From positions 434,001 to 498,000 of the forward strand of contig NZ_JADLQN010000001.1 in NCBI RefSeq assembly GCF_015477835.1: DNA of 64,000 bases, read 5' to 3'. A program made the translations under genes and the position numbers. How positions within the stretch are numbered: position 1 is the stretch's first letter; every line of letters begins with the position of its first letter. Positions 17,783 through 25,116 of the stretch are shown here, one piece after another. The notes beneath the pieces were generated by a model, which had not been told where the DNA came from, searched no databases, and saw nothing but the letters and a program-made list of their open reading frames with translations. This stretch comes from Nocardia higoensis (lineage in GTDB: Bacteria; Actinomycetota; Actinomycetes; Mycobacteriales; Mycobacteriaceae).

Positions 17783-18946
17783 ATGATCGGCAGGGACAAC
17801 GTCGGGACGGTCGAGGATCTGCACGCCTCGGCGACCAAGGTGGTCGGACTCGACGACTTCGGCGCGGACGACTACCGCGAGGGGCTGGGCGTGCTGCTCG
17901 ACTCCTACCACCATGAGGCGCAGCTCACCCCGTTCGGCAACAAGATCAATCGCGCCTTCCTGCGCGGGGCGTTGATCGCCCGACTGCTGAGTGAGAACGC
18001 CTGGCAGCGGCATCCCGAGCACGCCGATGTCGCGATCGAACGGCCCGTCTTCGTCACCGGTCTGCCGCGCTCGGGCACCACGGCCGTGCATCGCCTGCTG
18101 GAGGCCGACCCCGCCCATCAGGGGCTGGAGATGTGGTTGGCGGAGATGCCCCAGCCGCGCCCGCCGCGCGAGACCTGGGCGCAGAACCCGGTGTACCAGC
18201 GCATCGAGGCCGGTTTCGCCCGGCACCACGTCGAGCACCCGGAATTCATGGGGATGCACCACATTTCGGCCGACCAGGTGGAGGAGTGCTGGCAGCTGTT
18301 GCGCCAGTCGGCCATGTCGGTGTCCTACGAATGCCTGGCCTACCTGCCCGGATATTCACAATGGCTGAGCGGTCGGGACTGGACGCCCGCGTATGCCAGG
18401 CACAAACGGAATCTGCAGCTGATCGGCCTGCCGGACGCCGGGAAACGGTGGGTACTGAAGAACCCCAGCCACCTGTTCGCCCTGGACGCCATCATGTCGG
18501 TGTACCCGGACGCGCTGATCGTGCAGATGCATCGCGATCCGAGCACCATCATCGCCTCGGTGTGCAGCTTGAACGAGAAGGCGAGCGAGGGCTGGTCGGA
18601 GAAGTTCCGCGGCGAGGTGGTCGGTGAGACCCAGCTCGATCTGTGGGCGCGGGGCGCCGAACGCTTCCTGGCCGACCGCGCACGCTACGACCAGGCCCAG
18701 TTCGCCGATGTCTACTACGACGATTTCGTCGCCGATCCGCTGGCGGCCATCGGCGAGATCTACCAGCGGTTCGGATTGACACTGACCGCGGAAGCGGAGG
18801 CGGCCATGCGGGCGCTGCACGGCGAGAGCACCACCGGGGCCGCCCGGCCCGCGCACAAATACACCCTGGCCGATTATGGGCTCGCCGCGGAACAGGTCGA
18901 CGAGCGTTTCGGGGGCTACCGCGCGGTGCACTTCCCGGGCAGGTAG
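17783..18946 (+). CDS. PAPS-dependent sulfotransferase family protein, Rv3529c-like
   Basis: A 387-residue protein starting at ATG 17783 after GAGGAGAG. The phosphate-binding loop VTGLPRSGTTAVHRLLEA (about residue 92-110) is the 5-prime-PSB loop of sulfotransferases, and IVQMHRDPSTIIASVCSL carries the 3-prime phosphate-binding Arg and Ser; WVLKNPSHLF lies between. It should move sulfate from PAPS to a hydroxyl. It is 17 nt after the SDR gene, so an oxidation/reduction followed by sulfation is plausible. PAPS supply by cysD/cysNC is encoded 3 kb away with a similar regulatory box. Length and order fit Rv3529c; its substrate is not known to me. Confidence 0.85.
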   Translation: MIGRDNVGTVEDLHASATKVVGLDDFGADDYREGLGVLLDSYHHEAQLTPFGNKINRAFLRGALIARLLSENAWQRHPEHADVAIERPVFVTGLPRSGTTAVHRLLEADPAHQGLEMWLAEMPQPRPPRETWAQNPVYQRIEAGFARHHVEHPEFMGMHHISADQVEECWQLLRQSAMSVSYECLAYLPGYSQWLSGRDWTPAYARHKRNLQLIGLPDAGKRWVLKNPSHLFALDAIMSVYPDALIVQMHRDPSTIIASVCSLNEKASEGWSEKFRGEVVGETQLDLWARGAERFLADRARYDQAQFADVYYDDFVADPLAAIGEIYQRFGLTLTAEAEAAMRALHGESTTGAARPAHKYTLADYGLAAEQVDERFGGYRAVHFPGR

Positions 18947-19013
18947 CCCGCGGGCTGTCGGACCGGACCTGACCCCGCCGGTCCGGCCGGGCGGTGGTCA
19001 GGCGTGGCCGGAC

Positions 19014-19676
19014 TCAGGCCTGGCCGGGCCGAAGGACGATGAACAGCCCGTGCGCTTCGGCGCACAGGCGTTCGCCGTCGTGCAGGGTGGCGCGCACGTA
19101 CACCTTGCGGCCCTCCTGGTTCTCCACCCAGGACCGCAGGGTGAGTTCGGTGTTCAGCGGAGTGATGGACCGGTAGTCGATGGTCAGCGACGCGGTGCGG
19201 GTCACCGAACCGGCGTGGATGGCCGCGGCCATACCGCACAGTTCGTCGAAGCCCACGGCCATCTGCCCGCCGTGCGCCGCCGCGTTGCCGCCCAGATGGA
19301 CGGTGCGGAAGGTGATCGCGGTCTCCACGCCTTTGCGGCTGGCACGCTTGACCCGATAGGGCGGCAGGGTGATGTTGCCGCGCGCGGGCAGTTCGTGCCG
19401 GGTCCACGAGGGCGCGGACCATTCGTCGACCACGGTCTCGGCGAACGCCGCGTTGACTTCCTTCAGCCGGGAGATCAGATCGAGCGCCTGCTCGTCGGTG
19501 GGATCGGCCAGCCGGGCATGATCCATCAGCGTGCGCACCTGTTCGATGAGTTCGCCCAGGTGCGGGCCGCCGCGGCTCACGTCCGCGTCCTTCCTCATGT
19601 TCTCCCACATCGGCCGGAATCCGCCTTCGTGGTGCTCGGCGGTGGGTAGTGCGTCGGCCACGTGGTCTTCGGTCAT
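19014..19676 (-). CDS. PaaI-type hotdog thioesterase
   Basis: A 220-residue protein from ATG 19676. The C-terminal 150 residues carry a hotdog fold: HLGGNAAAHGGQMAVGFDEL followed by CGMAAAIHAG, then TRTASLTIDYRSITPLNTE and RKVYVRATLHDGERLCAEA. The HGG...DEL segment is the usual place of catalytic acid and backbone oxyanion groups in PaaI and THEM4-like acyl-CoA thioesterases. The N-terminal 70 residues are helical, with RTLMDHARLADPTDEQALD, and are common in mycobacterial homologues. It would release free acids from acyl-CoA. Divergent from the hypothetical gene at 19800. Confidence 0.85.
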   Translation of the reverse strand: MTEDHVADALPTAEHHEGGFRPMWENMRKDADVSRGGPHLGELIEQVRTLMDHARLADPTDEQALDLISRLKEVNAAFAETVVDEWSAPSWTRHELPARGNITLPPYRVKRASRKGVETAITFRTVHLGGNAAAHGGQMAVGFDELCGMAAAIHAGSVTRTASLTIDYRSITPLNTELTLRSWVENQEGRKVYVRATLHDGERLCAEAHGLFIVLRPGQA

Positions 19677-19799
19677 GATCTCCACGGTATCGGGTAGCGC
19701 ATGCGATGCCCGTCTCCGGGTGGGGCGCCCGGGACTGTTGTGACGGGGGTCGACGCAGCAGGGGGTGGACTCGGGGCGGCCATCGGGCAGACTGGCCCG

Positions 19800-20237
19800 A
19801 TGCCTGCGGACTCCAGCGGACTCGACCGGACCGGTGCGGGTGTGCCCGCCCACCTGCCCGGCGACCCCGAACACACCGTGCTGGAACTGGCTCGGGGCGA
19901 CCATCACTGGCTGCGCGCGCGCATGCTGCCGGAAGGACTCTACGAACTCCGGTATCGCGACGGGCCGGGCGAGGATCGGTTCGAGCTGTTCAGCTCCGAT
20001 CACGTGCTGGTGCGCGAGATCCTGTTCGCCTGGCTCGACGAGAATTCGTGGTGGCGGGAGAGAGTCGCCTGGTCGCCCATCGATCCGGCGATCTCGGAGA
20101 TCGAGTCCGTTCGCGACGAGCTGTCCGACCTGCTGACCGGCTTCGGTCTGCTCGACGCTCTCGAGGATCTGGACGCCGGGCTCGACGACGCGATGCGCAG
20201 GGCCGACGAACTGCTGGCGGAGACGGACGAGGACTGA
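19800..20237 (+). CDS. Hypothetical acidic protein
   Basis: A 145-residue soluble protein read from ATG 19800. The middle part (ELARGDHHWLRARMLPEGLY, RFELFSSDHVLVREILFAWL, ENSWWRERVAW) looks like an antiparallel beta sheet with a helix, and the C-terminal 45 residues form an acidic, probably coiled helix (LLDALEDLDAGLDDAMRRAD). No catalytic motif. I do not recognise the family beyond being actinobacterial in composition. It is convergent with the amidotransferase gene, 26 nt away. Confidence 0.65.
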   Translation: MPADSSGLDRTGAGVPAHLPGDPEHTVLELARGDHHWLRARMLPEGLYELRYRDGPGEDRFELFSSDHVLVREILFAWLDENSWWRERVAWSPIDPAISEIESVRDELSDLLTGFGLLDALEDLDAGLDDAMRRADELLAETDED

Positions 20238-20263
20238 TTCCGAGTCACGATTCGGACCTGTGT

Positions 20264-21097
20264 TCAGGTAGGCGACACCGGTTCGAACGGCCGGAGTTCT
20301 TCCGATCCCGCCCGGATGATCCCGGCGCTGGACTCCGGCACCTCGTTCCACGCCCCCGGCAGGTCGCGCAGGGGTTCGGAGACCACGAACCGCGTCAGGC
20401 CGCCGAGCCGGCGCAGCGCCTCCACCTCGGGATGAAGCGCCTGCAGCTTGGCCATGTCCGTCGAGAAGAACAACGACCGGGACTGCCGTTCGGTCGAGTA
20501 CCGGAAGATCCAGACCGTTTCACCGTCGGTCGTGGCGACGGTCATCTGGACCGGATGAGCCACCCCGTGCGCGCGGCCGACGTCCTCGACGAAGCCGACA
20601 GCTCTGGCGACGCCGCCGATCGGGTCGTCGGGGAGGCCGAAGGTCAGGGCGAGATAGAACAGGACCTCCGAATCGGTCGTCCCCTCGAGATCGGGGAACA
20701 GTTCCGGGTCCAGCGCGGTGACCAGGTCACGGCGCATCTGCCGGTGACCGTGGAGCTCCCCGTTGTGCATCCACAGCCAGCGCCCGTGGCGGAACGGGTG
20801 GCAGTTGCTGCGCTGCACGGGGGAACCGGTCGAGGCGCGCACGTGTGCGAAGAACAGCGGCGTGCGGATCTGACCGGCGATCTCGCGGAGATTGCGGTCG
20901 TTCCACGCGGGCTGGATGCTCTTGAACAGTGCGGGTTCGACGCCCTCCCCGTACCAGCCGATACCGAAACCGTCACCATTGGTGGTGCTCGCCCCGAGGT
21001 GCGATTCCAGGCTCTGGTCGATCAGGGAGTGTTCGGGCCGGAACAGCAGCGTGTCGGCGAGAATCGGCTCGCCCGCGTACGCCATCCAGCGACACAT
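20264..21097 (-). CDS. Class II glutamine amidotransferase, YafJ-like
   Basis: A 277-residue protein whose second residue is Cys (MCRWMAYAGEP): after Met removal it becomes the N-terminal nucleophile of a class II amidotransferase. The rest fits: NGDGFGIGWY, HVRASTGSPVQRSNCHPF, WLWMHNGELHG and DSEVLFYLAL are the conserved Asn, Arg, His and Asp/Ser positions. It would hydrolyse a gamma-glutamyl amide to Glu. EgtC, the ergothioneine enzyme, belongs to the same fold but sits in an egt operon, which is absent here, so I keep the general name. Start fixed by the catalytic Cys. Confidence 0.9.
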   Translation of the reverse strand: MCRWMAYAGEPILADTLLFRPEHSLIDQSLESHLGASTTNGDGFGIGWYGEGVEPALFKSIQPAWNDRNLREIAGQIRTPLFFAHVRASTGSPVQRSNCHPFRHGRWLWMHNGELHGHRQMRRDLVTALDPELFPDLEGTTDSEVLFYLALTFGLPDDPIGGVARAVGFVEDVGRAHGVAHPVQMTVATTDGETVWIFRYSTERQSRSLFFSTDMAKLQALHPEVEALRRLGGLTRFVVSEPLRDLPGAWNEVPESSAGIIRAGSEELRPFEPVSPT

Positions 21098-21197
21098 GAC
21101 TCCATTGAACCAGAACTCGCGAACGTTCGGGCACCGCGAACGGCCGCCGCACTCGCGCTGAACGAGGCGGCCGCGGTGGACGGAGACAAGCGCGGGC

Positions 21198-22292
21198 TCA
21201 GTCGGGGAAGGCGGCGGAGGTCGCACCCGAGCCGAGCGGAATCGGCGCACCGGCCGGACTCAACTGCGTGGCGTCGAACGGCAGCAGCGCGCCGGAGCGG
21301 GTGTTCGACCGCAGATAGGTCTGCAGCAGGGCCGTCGCGTCGAAACCGGCGACCGTGCGATCGAACAGCGGCGGCGGGGTCGCGCCCGCGGTGCCGACGT
21401 ACATCTTGGTCCCGTCGGGGGTGAATCCGACCGACATCGGCGAATCCACCGCGATCGAACCGGTGATCTCCTCGGAGGCCAGGTCGATCACCTGCACGGC
21501 GTCCGCGCCCGCGGTCGCCACCATCAACCGGGTGCCGTCGGGGCTGATGGCGCCTGCCACGGGCGCGCTGCCCGGAGCGAAGGCGATCGCACCGGTCCGG
21601 CTCCAGGACTCGATATCGATCACCGAGACGTTGTCGCCGAGGGCGTTCACCGAGTAGAGCGTGCTGCCGTCGGGGGAGACGGCGGCAGCGAACGGCGCCG
21701 AGCCGTCGATCTGGATCCGCTCGCCCAGTTGGAAGCCGGTCTCCGGATCGAAGACGGCGGCGGTCGAATCGGCGAAGACGGTGTAGAGCCTGCTGCCGTC
21801 GGGGGCGATGGCAGCTGCGAAGGGGATGCCGGGCAAGGGCATCGAGGTCACCACGGTCTGCGACTCGGTGTCGATGACGTCGATGGACGGACGCGTGGTG
21901 AACACGTACACCCGGTCGCGCACCGGGTCGGCGATCGGCTCGGTCATCCCGTCGGTGCCCGAGATCGGGATCCGTGCGGTGACGGTGTCGCTCGCGCGGT
22001 CGACGACCGCGATGTCGTCGGGTCCGGTGAAGGGCGGATTGAACGCCTGGACGTAGAGATGGCGGCCGTCGCGGGCGGCCGCGACCGCCGAAGCGTGCGC
22101 GCCGACGCCCTCGATGCGGGTGTGGACCTGGTCGGTGGCGGTGTCCACGACCAGCACCGCTCCCTCGCCCGCGATCGGGATGTAGGCGTCGGCGGCGCCG
22201 TCCCGCGCTCCCGCGACCGGAGCGAGCAGGGACAACAGGACCACGCTCAGCGTGAACGCGCGCGCGGGCCGACGCCGGAACCGGATTGCCAT
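21198..22292 (-). CDS. Secreted YncE-like beta-propeller protein
   Basis: A 364-residue exported protein. A signal peptide with twin Arg (FRRRPARAFTLSVVLLSLLAP, cleavage near GARDG) is followed by about seven repeats of the YVTN/YncE type: AVAAARDGRHLYVQAFNPP, VVDRASDTVTARIPI, AAIAPDGSRLYTVFADS, AAVSPDGSTLYSVNAL, GAISPDGTRLMVATAG and VGFTPDGTKMYVGTAG. These make a seven-bladed propeller used for binding partners or surface polymers, usually without enzyme activity. The last 40 residues (LQTYLRSNTRSG onward) are outside the repeats. ATG 22292 has GGTCCGAGG before it. Confidence 0.85.
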   Translation of the reverse strand: MAIRFRRRPARAFTLSVVLLSLLAPVAGARDGAADAYIPIAGEGAVLVVDTATDQVHTRIEGVGAHASAVAAARDGRHLYVQAFNPPFTGPDDIAVVDRASDTVTARIPISGTDGMTEPIADPVRDRVYVFTTRPSIDVIDTESQTVVTSMPLPGIPFAAAIAPDGSRLYTVFADSTAAVFDPETGFQLGERIQIDGSAPFAAAVSPDGSTLYSVNALGDNVSVIDIESWSRTGAIAFAPGSAPVAGAISPDGTRLMVATAGADAVQVIDLASEEITGSIAVDSPMSVGFTPDGTKMYVGTAGATPPPLFDRTVAGFDATALLQTYLRSNTRSGALLPFDATQLSPAGAPIPLGSGATSAAFPD

Positions 22293-22475
22293 CCTCGGAC
22301 CTTTCGTGTGGGTATCCGAACGGACTATTCCCCGGAAACGCCGCTGCCGCAAGCGTTGCCGTGCTCGCTCACAGTACCCATGTGGGGGGCCGGACCCACC
22401 TCCCGGGAAAAGCTTACCGACCGGTATGGTTGTTCGGCTCGGCATTCCCTCGTCCGGCCCCGCACTGAAATGTGT

Positions 22476-22958
22476 TTATTTCGAACCTGTTCGGTTCCAC
22501 ATGTTCGACAGCAGGGTGAAACTCGGGGTGTCGGCCAGTGACTGGCTGGACTCGTAGATGCGCTGGTATCCGGTCTCGGCGATACGCCATACACCGTCGG
22601 CATCGCGCCGGTAGCGGTCGCGGTAATAGCCCGCGCCGCGGATGAGCGCGCCGAATTCGGTAGCGATCACGGTGTCCTCGAAGGCCCATGAACCGGTGGC
22701 GGTGTCGCCGTCGACGGTGATCTCGGGATGATGCGCGATGTGTACCGTGACGATCGACGGCCCGGCGGTATCGCGCAGGAAATCGGTGATGGCCTGGCGC
22801 CCTGTGAACGACAGTGGCTCGCCGAGCGCGTGCGTACCGTACTCGGCGCGGGCGTCCTCGGTGAGCGTGTCGGCGAATTCGTCCCAGAGTTTGAGGTCGA
22901 GTGCGCGGAAGTAGCGATATTTGAGCCTGCGCACGGATTCCACGGCTTCCAGATCCAT
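22476..22958 (-). CDS. SnoaL/NTF2-like protein
   Basis: A 160-residue protein from ATG 22958 (GTG 22964 is possible). It has the cone-shaped NTF2-like order: VRRLKYRYFRALDLKLWDEFADTL, then a TGRQAITDFLRD helix, HIAHHPEITVDGDTATGSWAFED strands and GYYRDRYRRDADGVWRIAETG. Such domains include ketosteroid isomerases, polyketide cyclases and dehydratases; no single catalytic set can be assigned here. It is divergent from an IclR gene with a KstR-like box between them, which hints at a steroid or related ring compound as substrate. Confidence 0.85.
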   Translation of the reverse strand: MDLEAVESVRRLKYRYFRALDLKLWDEFADTLTEDARAEYGTHALGEPLSFTGRQAITDFLRDTAGPSIVTVHIAHHPEITVDGDTATGSWAFEDTVIATEFGALIRGAGYYRDRYRRDADGVWRIAETGYQRIYESSQSLADTPSFTLLSNMWNRTGSK

Positions 22959-22991
22959 TTGCACAGCCTGGCACGACGAATGGGACTTCAC

Positions 22992-23005
22992 AAGAACGTG
23001 TTCTA
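22992..23005. promoter_or_regulatory. KstR-like box between NTF2-like and iclR genes
   Basis: AAGAACGTGTTCTA has the palindromic core AGAACGTGTTCT and meets 13 of 14 positions of TnnAACnnGTTnnA. It lies 34 bases before the NTF2-like start and 73 bases before the IclR start, suitable for a divergent operator. Confidence 0.5.
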
Positions 23006-23077
23006 CTATTCGCAGTTGTCGTACATGCGCCGAGATTTCTTCTAAGCTGGGCCCGCAGTACGAGGAGAGGTTGTGGC

Positions 23078-23914
23078 ATGACGGTCGAGATGGTGGGCCA
23101 TCGCGAATTCGGCCGGGCGGTGTCCGGCCGGGTGAGTGGCCCGGCAGGCGTGCCGCCCGTCTCGATGATCGAGCGAATGACGGTAATTCTGGACGCTTTC
23201 GACGCCGGCACGCCGACTGTCACCCTGCTCGGCCTCACCGAGCGCACCGGTCTGCCGCGCTCCACGGTGTACCGGATCCTCGATCAGATGGTCCGTCTGC
23301 GGTGGCTCGCCCACGCGCCCGGCGGTTACCGGCTGGGGCTGCGCGCCTTCGAGATCGGCGCGCTCGCCGCCGATCACAACGAGATCCGTGACGCGGTCAG
23401 CCCTCTGCTGCAGGATCTGTGTCAGCGCATCTCCATGGCGGGGCATCTGGCCGTGCTCGACGGCCGCGAGGTGTTCTTCCTCGACAAGGCCGGTGGCAGG
23501 CAGGCCGCGGCGATCCCGACGCGGCTCGGTGGCAGGCTGCCCGCCCACACCACCGCGCTCGGCAAAGCGCTGCTGGCCACCCTCGAGCCGGGCATCGTGG
23601 ATGCCTCACTGCGGGAGCGATTGCCCCAGTTGACCGCCCGCACCATCGTCGATCGCGGCGAACTGCATCGTGAACTGCACCGGGTGCGGCGCCAGGGCGG
23701 TGTGGCCGTGGATATCGAGGAGTCCGTCGAGGGGCTGTCCTGTGTGGCGGTGCCGTTGCGTGGCCGGGGTGCGGCTGTCGCGGCGCTGTCGCTGTCGGGG
23801 CACGTCGGTGGCGATCGACCCGCGCTCGACACCGCCAAGCTGGCCAGGATGCTCGCCGAGACGGCGCAGGAAGCCGGACGCGCGCTGTTCCCCCGGCACG
23901 CCCGGCTGCGTTAG
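23078..23914 (+). CDS. IclR family transcriptional regulator
   Basis: A 278-residue regulator from ATG 23078 after GAGGAGAGG. Winged helix at about 30-90 (SMIERMTVILDAFDAG, LTERTGLPRSTVYRILDQM) and IclR effector domain at about 110-270, with RLGGRLPAHTTALGKALLAT, a typical ligand-pocket strand, and GGVAVDIEESVEGLSCVAVP near the C-terminus. It most likely controls the divergent NTF2-like gene. The convergent heme oxygenase gene is only 10 nt from its stop. Confidence 0.9.
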   Translation: MTVEMVGHREFGRAVSGRVSGPAGVPPVSMIERMTVILDAFDAGTPTVTLLGLTERTGLPRSTVYRILDQMVRLRWLAHAPGGYRLGLRAFEIGALAADHNEIRDAVSPLLQDLCQRISMAGHLAVLDGREVFFLDKAGGRQAAAIPTRLGGRLPAHTTALGKALLATLEPGIVDASLRERLPQLTARTIVDRGELHRELHRVRRQGGVAVDIEESVEGLSCVAVPLRGRGAAVAALSLSGHVGGDRPALDTAKLARMLAETAQEAGRALFPRHARLR

Positions 23915-23924
23915 GCGCGGCCGC

Positions 23925-24590
23925 TCAGCTGGGTCGACGCACCGGGAATTCGGCGGCCAGTTCGGCGAAGACAGCGGTGTTGAGGTCGAAGGCGCGCTGT
24001 CCCTCGTCCAGCACCCGGCGGCGTTCGAGTTCGTCGACGGGGAGTTCGTCGAGAAGCGCGCGGTACTCGCGCTTGAAGGCCGCCGGATTGGCGATGTCGT
24101 CGAAGACGTAGAAGCGCACACCGTCGCCCCGCCGCGGTAGATCCCACAACTTCTCGGCGGTGCCGCGGATGACCTGCCCGCCGGACAGATCGCCGAGGTA
24201 GCGGGTGTAGTGGTGCGCGACGTAGCCGGCGGGCCAGTCGCGCGCGCATTCGTCGATCCGCGCGGCGTAGGCGGCGGTGGCGGGCAACGGTTCGATCTCG
24301 TCGCGCCAGTCCGGTCCGAGCAGGGCGGTCAGATCGCGTTCCAGTTCGGCGGTTCTGGTCAGTTCCCGGCGGATGAACGGACCGGCGACGGGATCATCGG
24401 CCAGCGCGTCGATCCGGGACTCCAGCGCCTGGTAGATGAACCAGAGTTGGCCGGTGTAGCGGTGATAGGAGTCGATGCCGAGACGTCCGCCGAGCATGTC
24501 GGAGATGAAGCTCGAGTTCTCCGCCTCGGCGTGCTGGCGTTCTGTCGCGGTGCGGATGCGGGTCGAGAACGGAACGGCTTCCGACGACAT
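23925..24590 (-). CDS. hmuO: Heme oxygenase, biliverdin-producing
   Basis: A 221-residue all-helical protein. The proximal heme ligand is the His in RTATERQHAEAE (about residue 20), and the distal helix has the hallmark RYLGDLSGGQVI with the flexible GDLSGG kink. YTRYLGDLSGGQ, FYVFDDI and the C-terminal RAFDLNTAVFAEL helix all match bacterial HmuO/HugZ-type canonical heme oxygenases. It splits heme to biliverdin, CO and iron, an iron-acquisition or heme-detoxification step. No hemin transporter genes are next to it. The gene symbol follows the corynebacterial HmuO. Confidence 0.9.
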   Translation of the reverse strand: MSSEAVPFSTRIRTATERQHAEAENSSFISDMLGGRLGIDSYHRYTGQLWFIYQALESRIDALADDPVAGPFIRRELTRTAELERDLTALLGPDWRDEIEPLPATAAYAARIDECARDWPAGYVAHHYTRYLGDLSGGQVIRGTAEKLWDLPRRGDGVRFYVFDDIANPAAFKREYRALLDELPVDELERRRVLDEGQRAFDLNTAVFAELAAEFPVRRPS

Positions 24591-24617
24591 ATTTCGAAGT
24601 ACCTCGCAATCACCCGA

Positions 24618-24644
24618 GGGCTGCCGGGAGTGTCCCGGCAGCCC
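24618..24644 (-). terminator. GC-rich hairpin, candidate terminator
   Basis: GGGCTGCCGGGA-GTG-TCCCGGCAGCCC is a perfect 12-bp stem with a 3-base loop, in the gap 63 bases after the GlsB-like gene stop (minus strand) and 28 bases before hmuO. There is no U-tract, common for high-GC terminators. Confidence 0.6.
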
Positions 24645-24706
24645 TGACCCGACCGACGATACCGGCTCGGTGGGATTGTCGCACCGATCTACGGGGCGAG
24701 GGGAGT

Positions 24707-24976
24707 TCAGCGCTTGCCCTGCAGGACCGGAGCCAGGAACAGCAGCGCGATCGCCGCGACGACGGCGAAGATGAAGCCCCAGAAGTTGAGCTCGGTGATC
24801 GACCCCTTCCCGATGAAGCTGGCGAGCACGCCGCCGATGAGTGCGCCCGCCATGCCGAGTAGTGCGGTGAGCCCGAAGCTCATCTTGTCGTCACCGGGCT
24901 TCAGTGCGCGGGCGAGGAATCCGATGATCACGCCGATGATCAGGAAGCCGACGATCTGTACGATTGCGTTCCACAT
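24707..24976 (-). CDS. GlsB/YeaQ/YmgE family stress-response membrane protein
   Basis: An 89-residue protein of three membrane helices: IVQIVGFLIIGVIIGFLARA, GLTALLGMAGALIGGVLASF and FWGFIFAVVAAIALLFLAPV, joined by the conserved LKPGDDK loop. Glycine-rich first and second helices (the G-x-x-x-G pattern) are the hallmark of the transglycosylase-associated/GlsB family, whose members are induced by envelope or acid stress. The molecular role is unsettled. It is a single-gene unit followed by a hairpin at 24618. Confidence 0.9.
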   Translation of the reverse strand: MWNAIVQIVGFLIIGVIIGFLARALKPGDDKMSFGLTALLGMAGALIGGVLASFIGKGSITELNFWGFIFAVVAAIALLFLAPVLQGKR

Positions 24977-25116
24977 ACCGGACAACTCTCCAACCGGTGA
25001 GGCGGCTTGTCCAGCGACATGCCGAGAAACTCCGCTGTACACGGCGTGAATTCCTGCTACCGATTGCGTTGCGACCACGCTGAACTCGTGCGGTGGCCGC
25101 GCATGTCGGATATGTC

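Noticed and set aside
22481..22494. AACCTGTT KstR-like match
   Set aside because: It lies within the end of the NTF2-like coding region, and not at a promoter.
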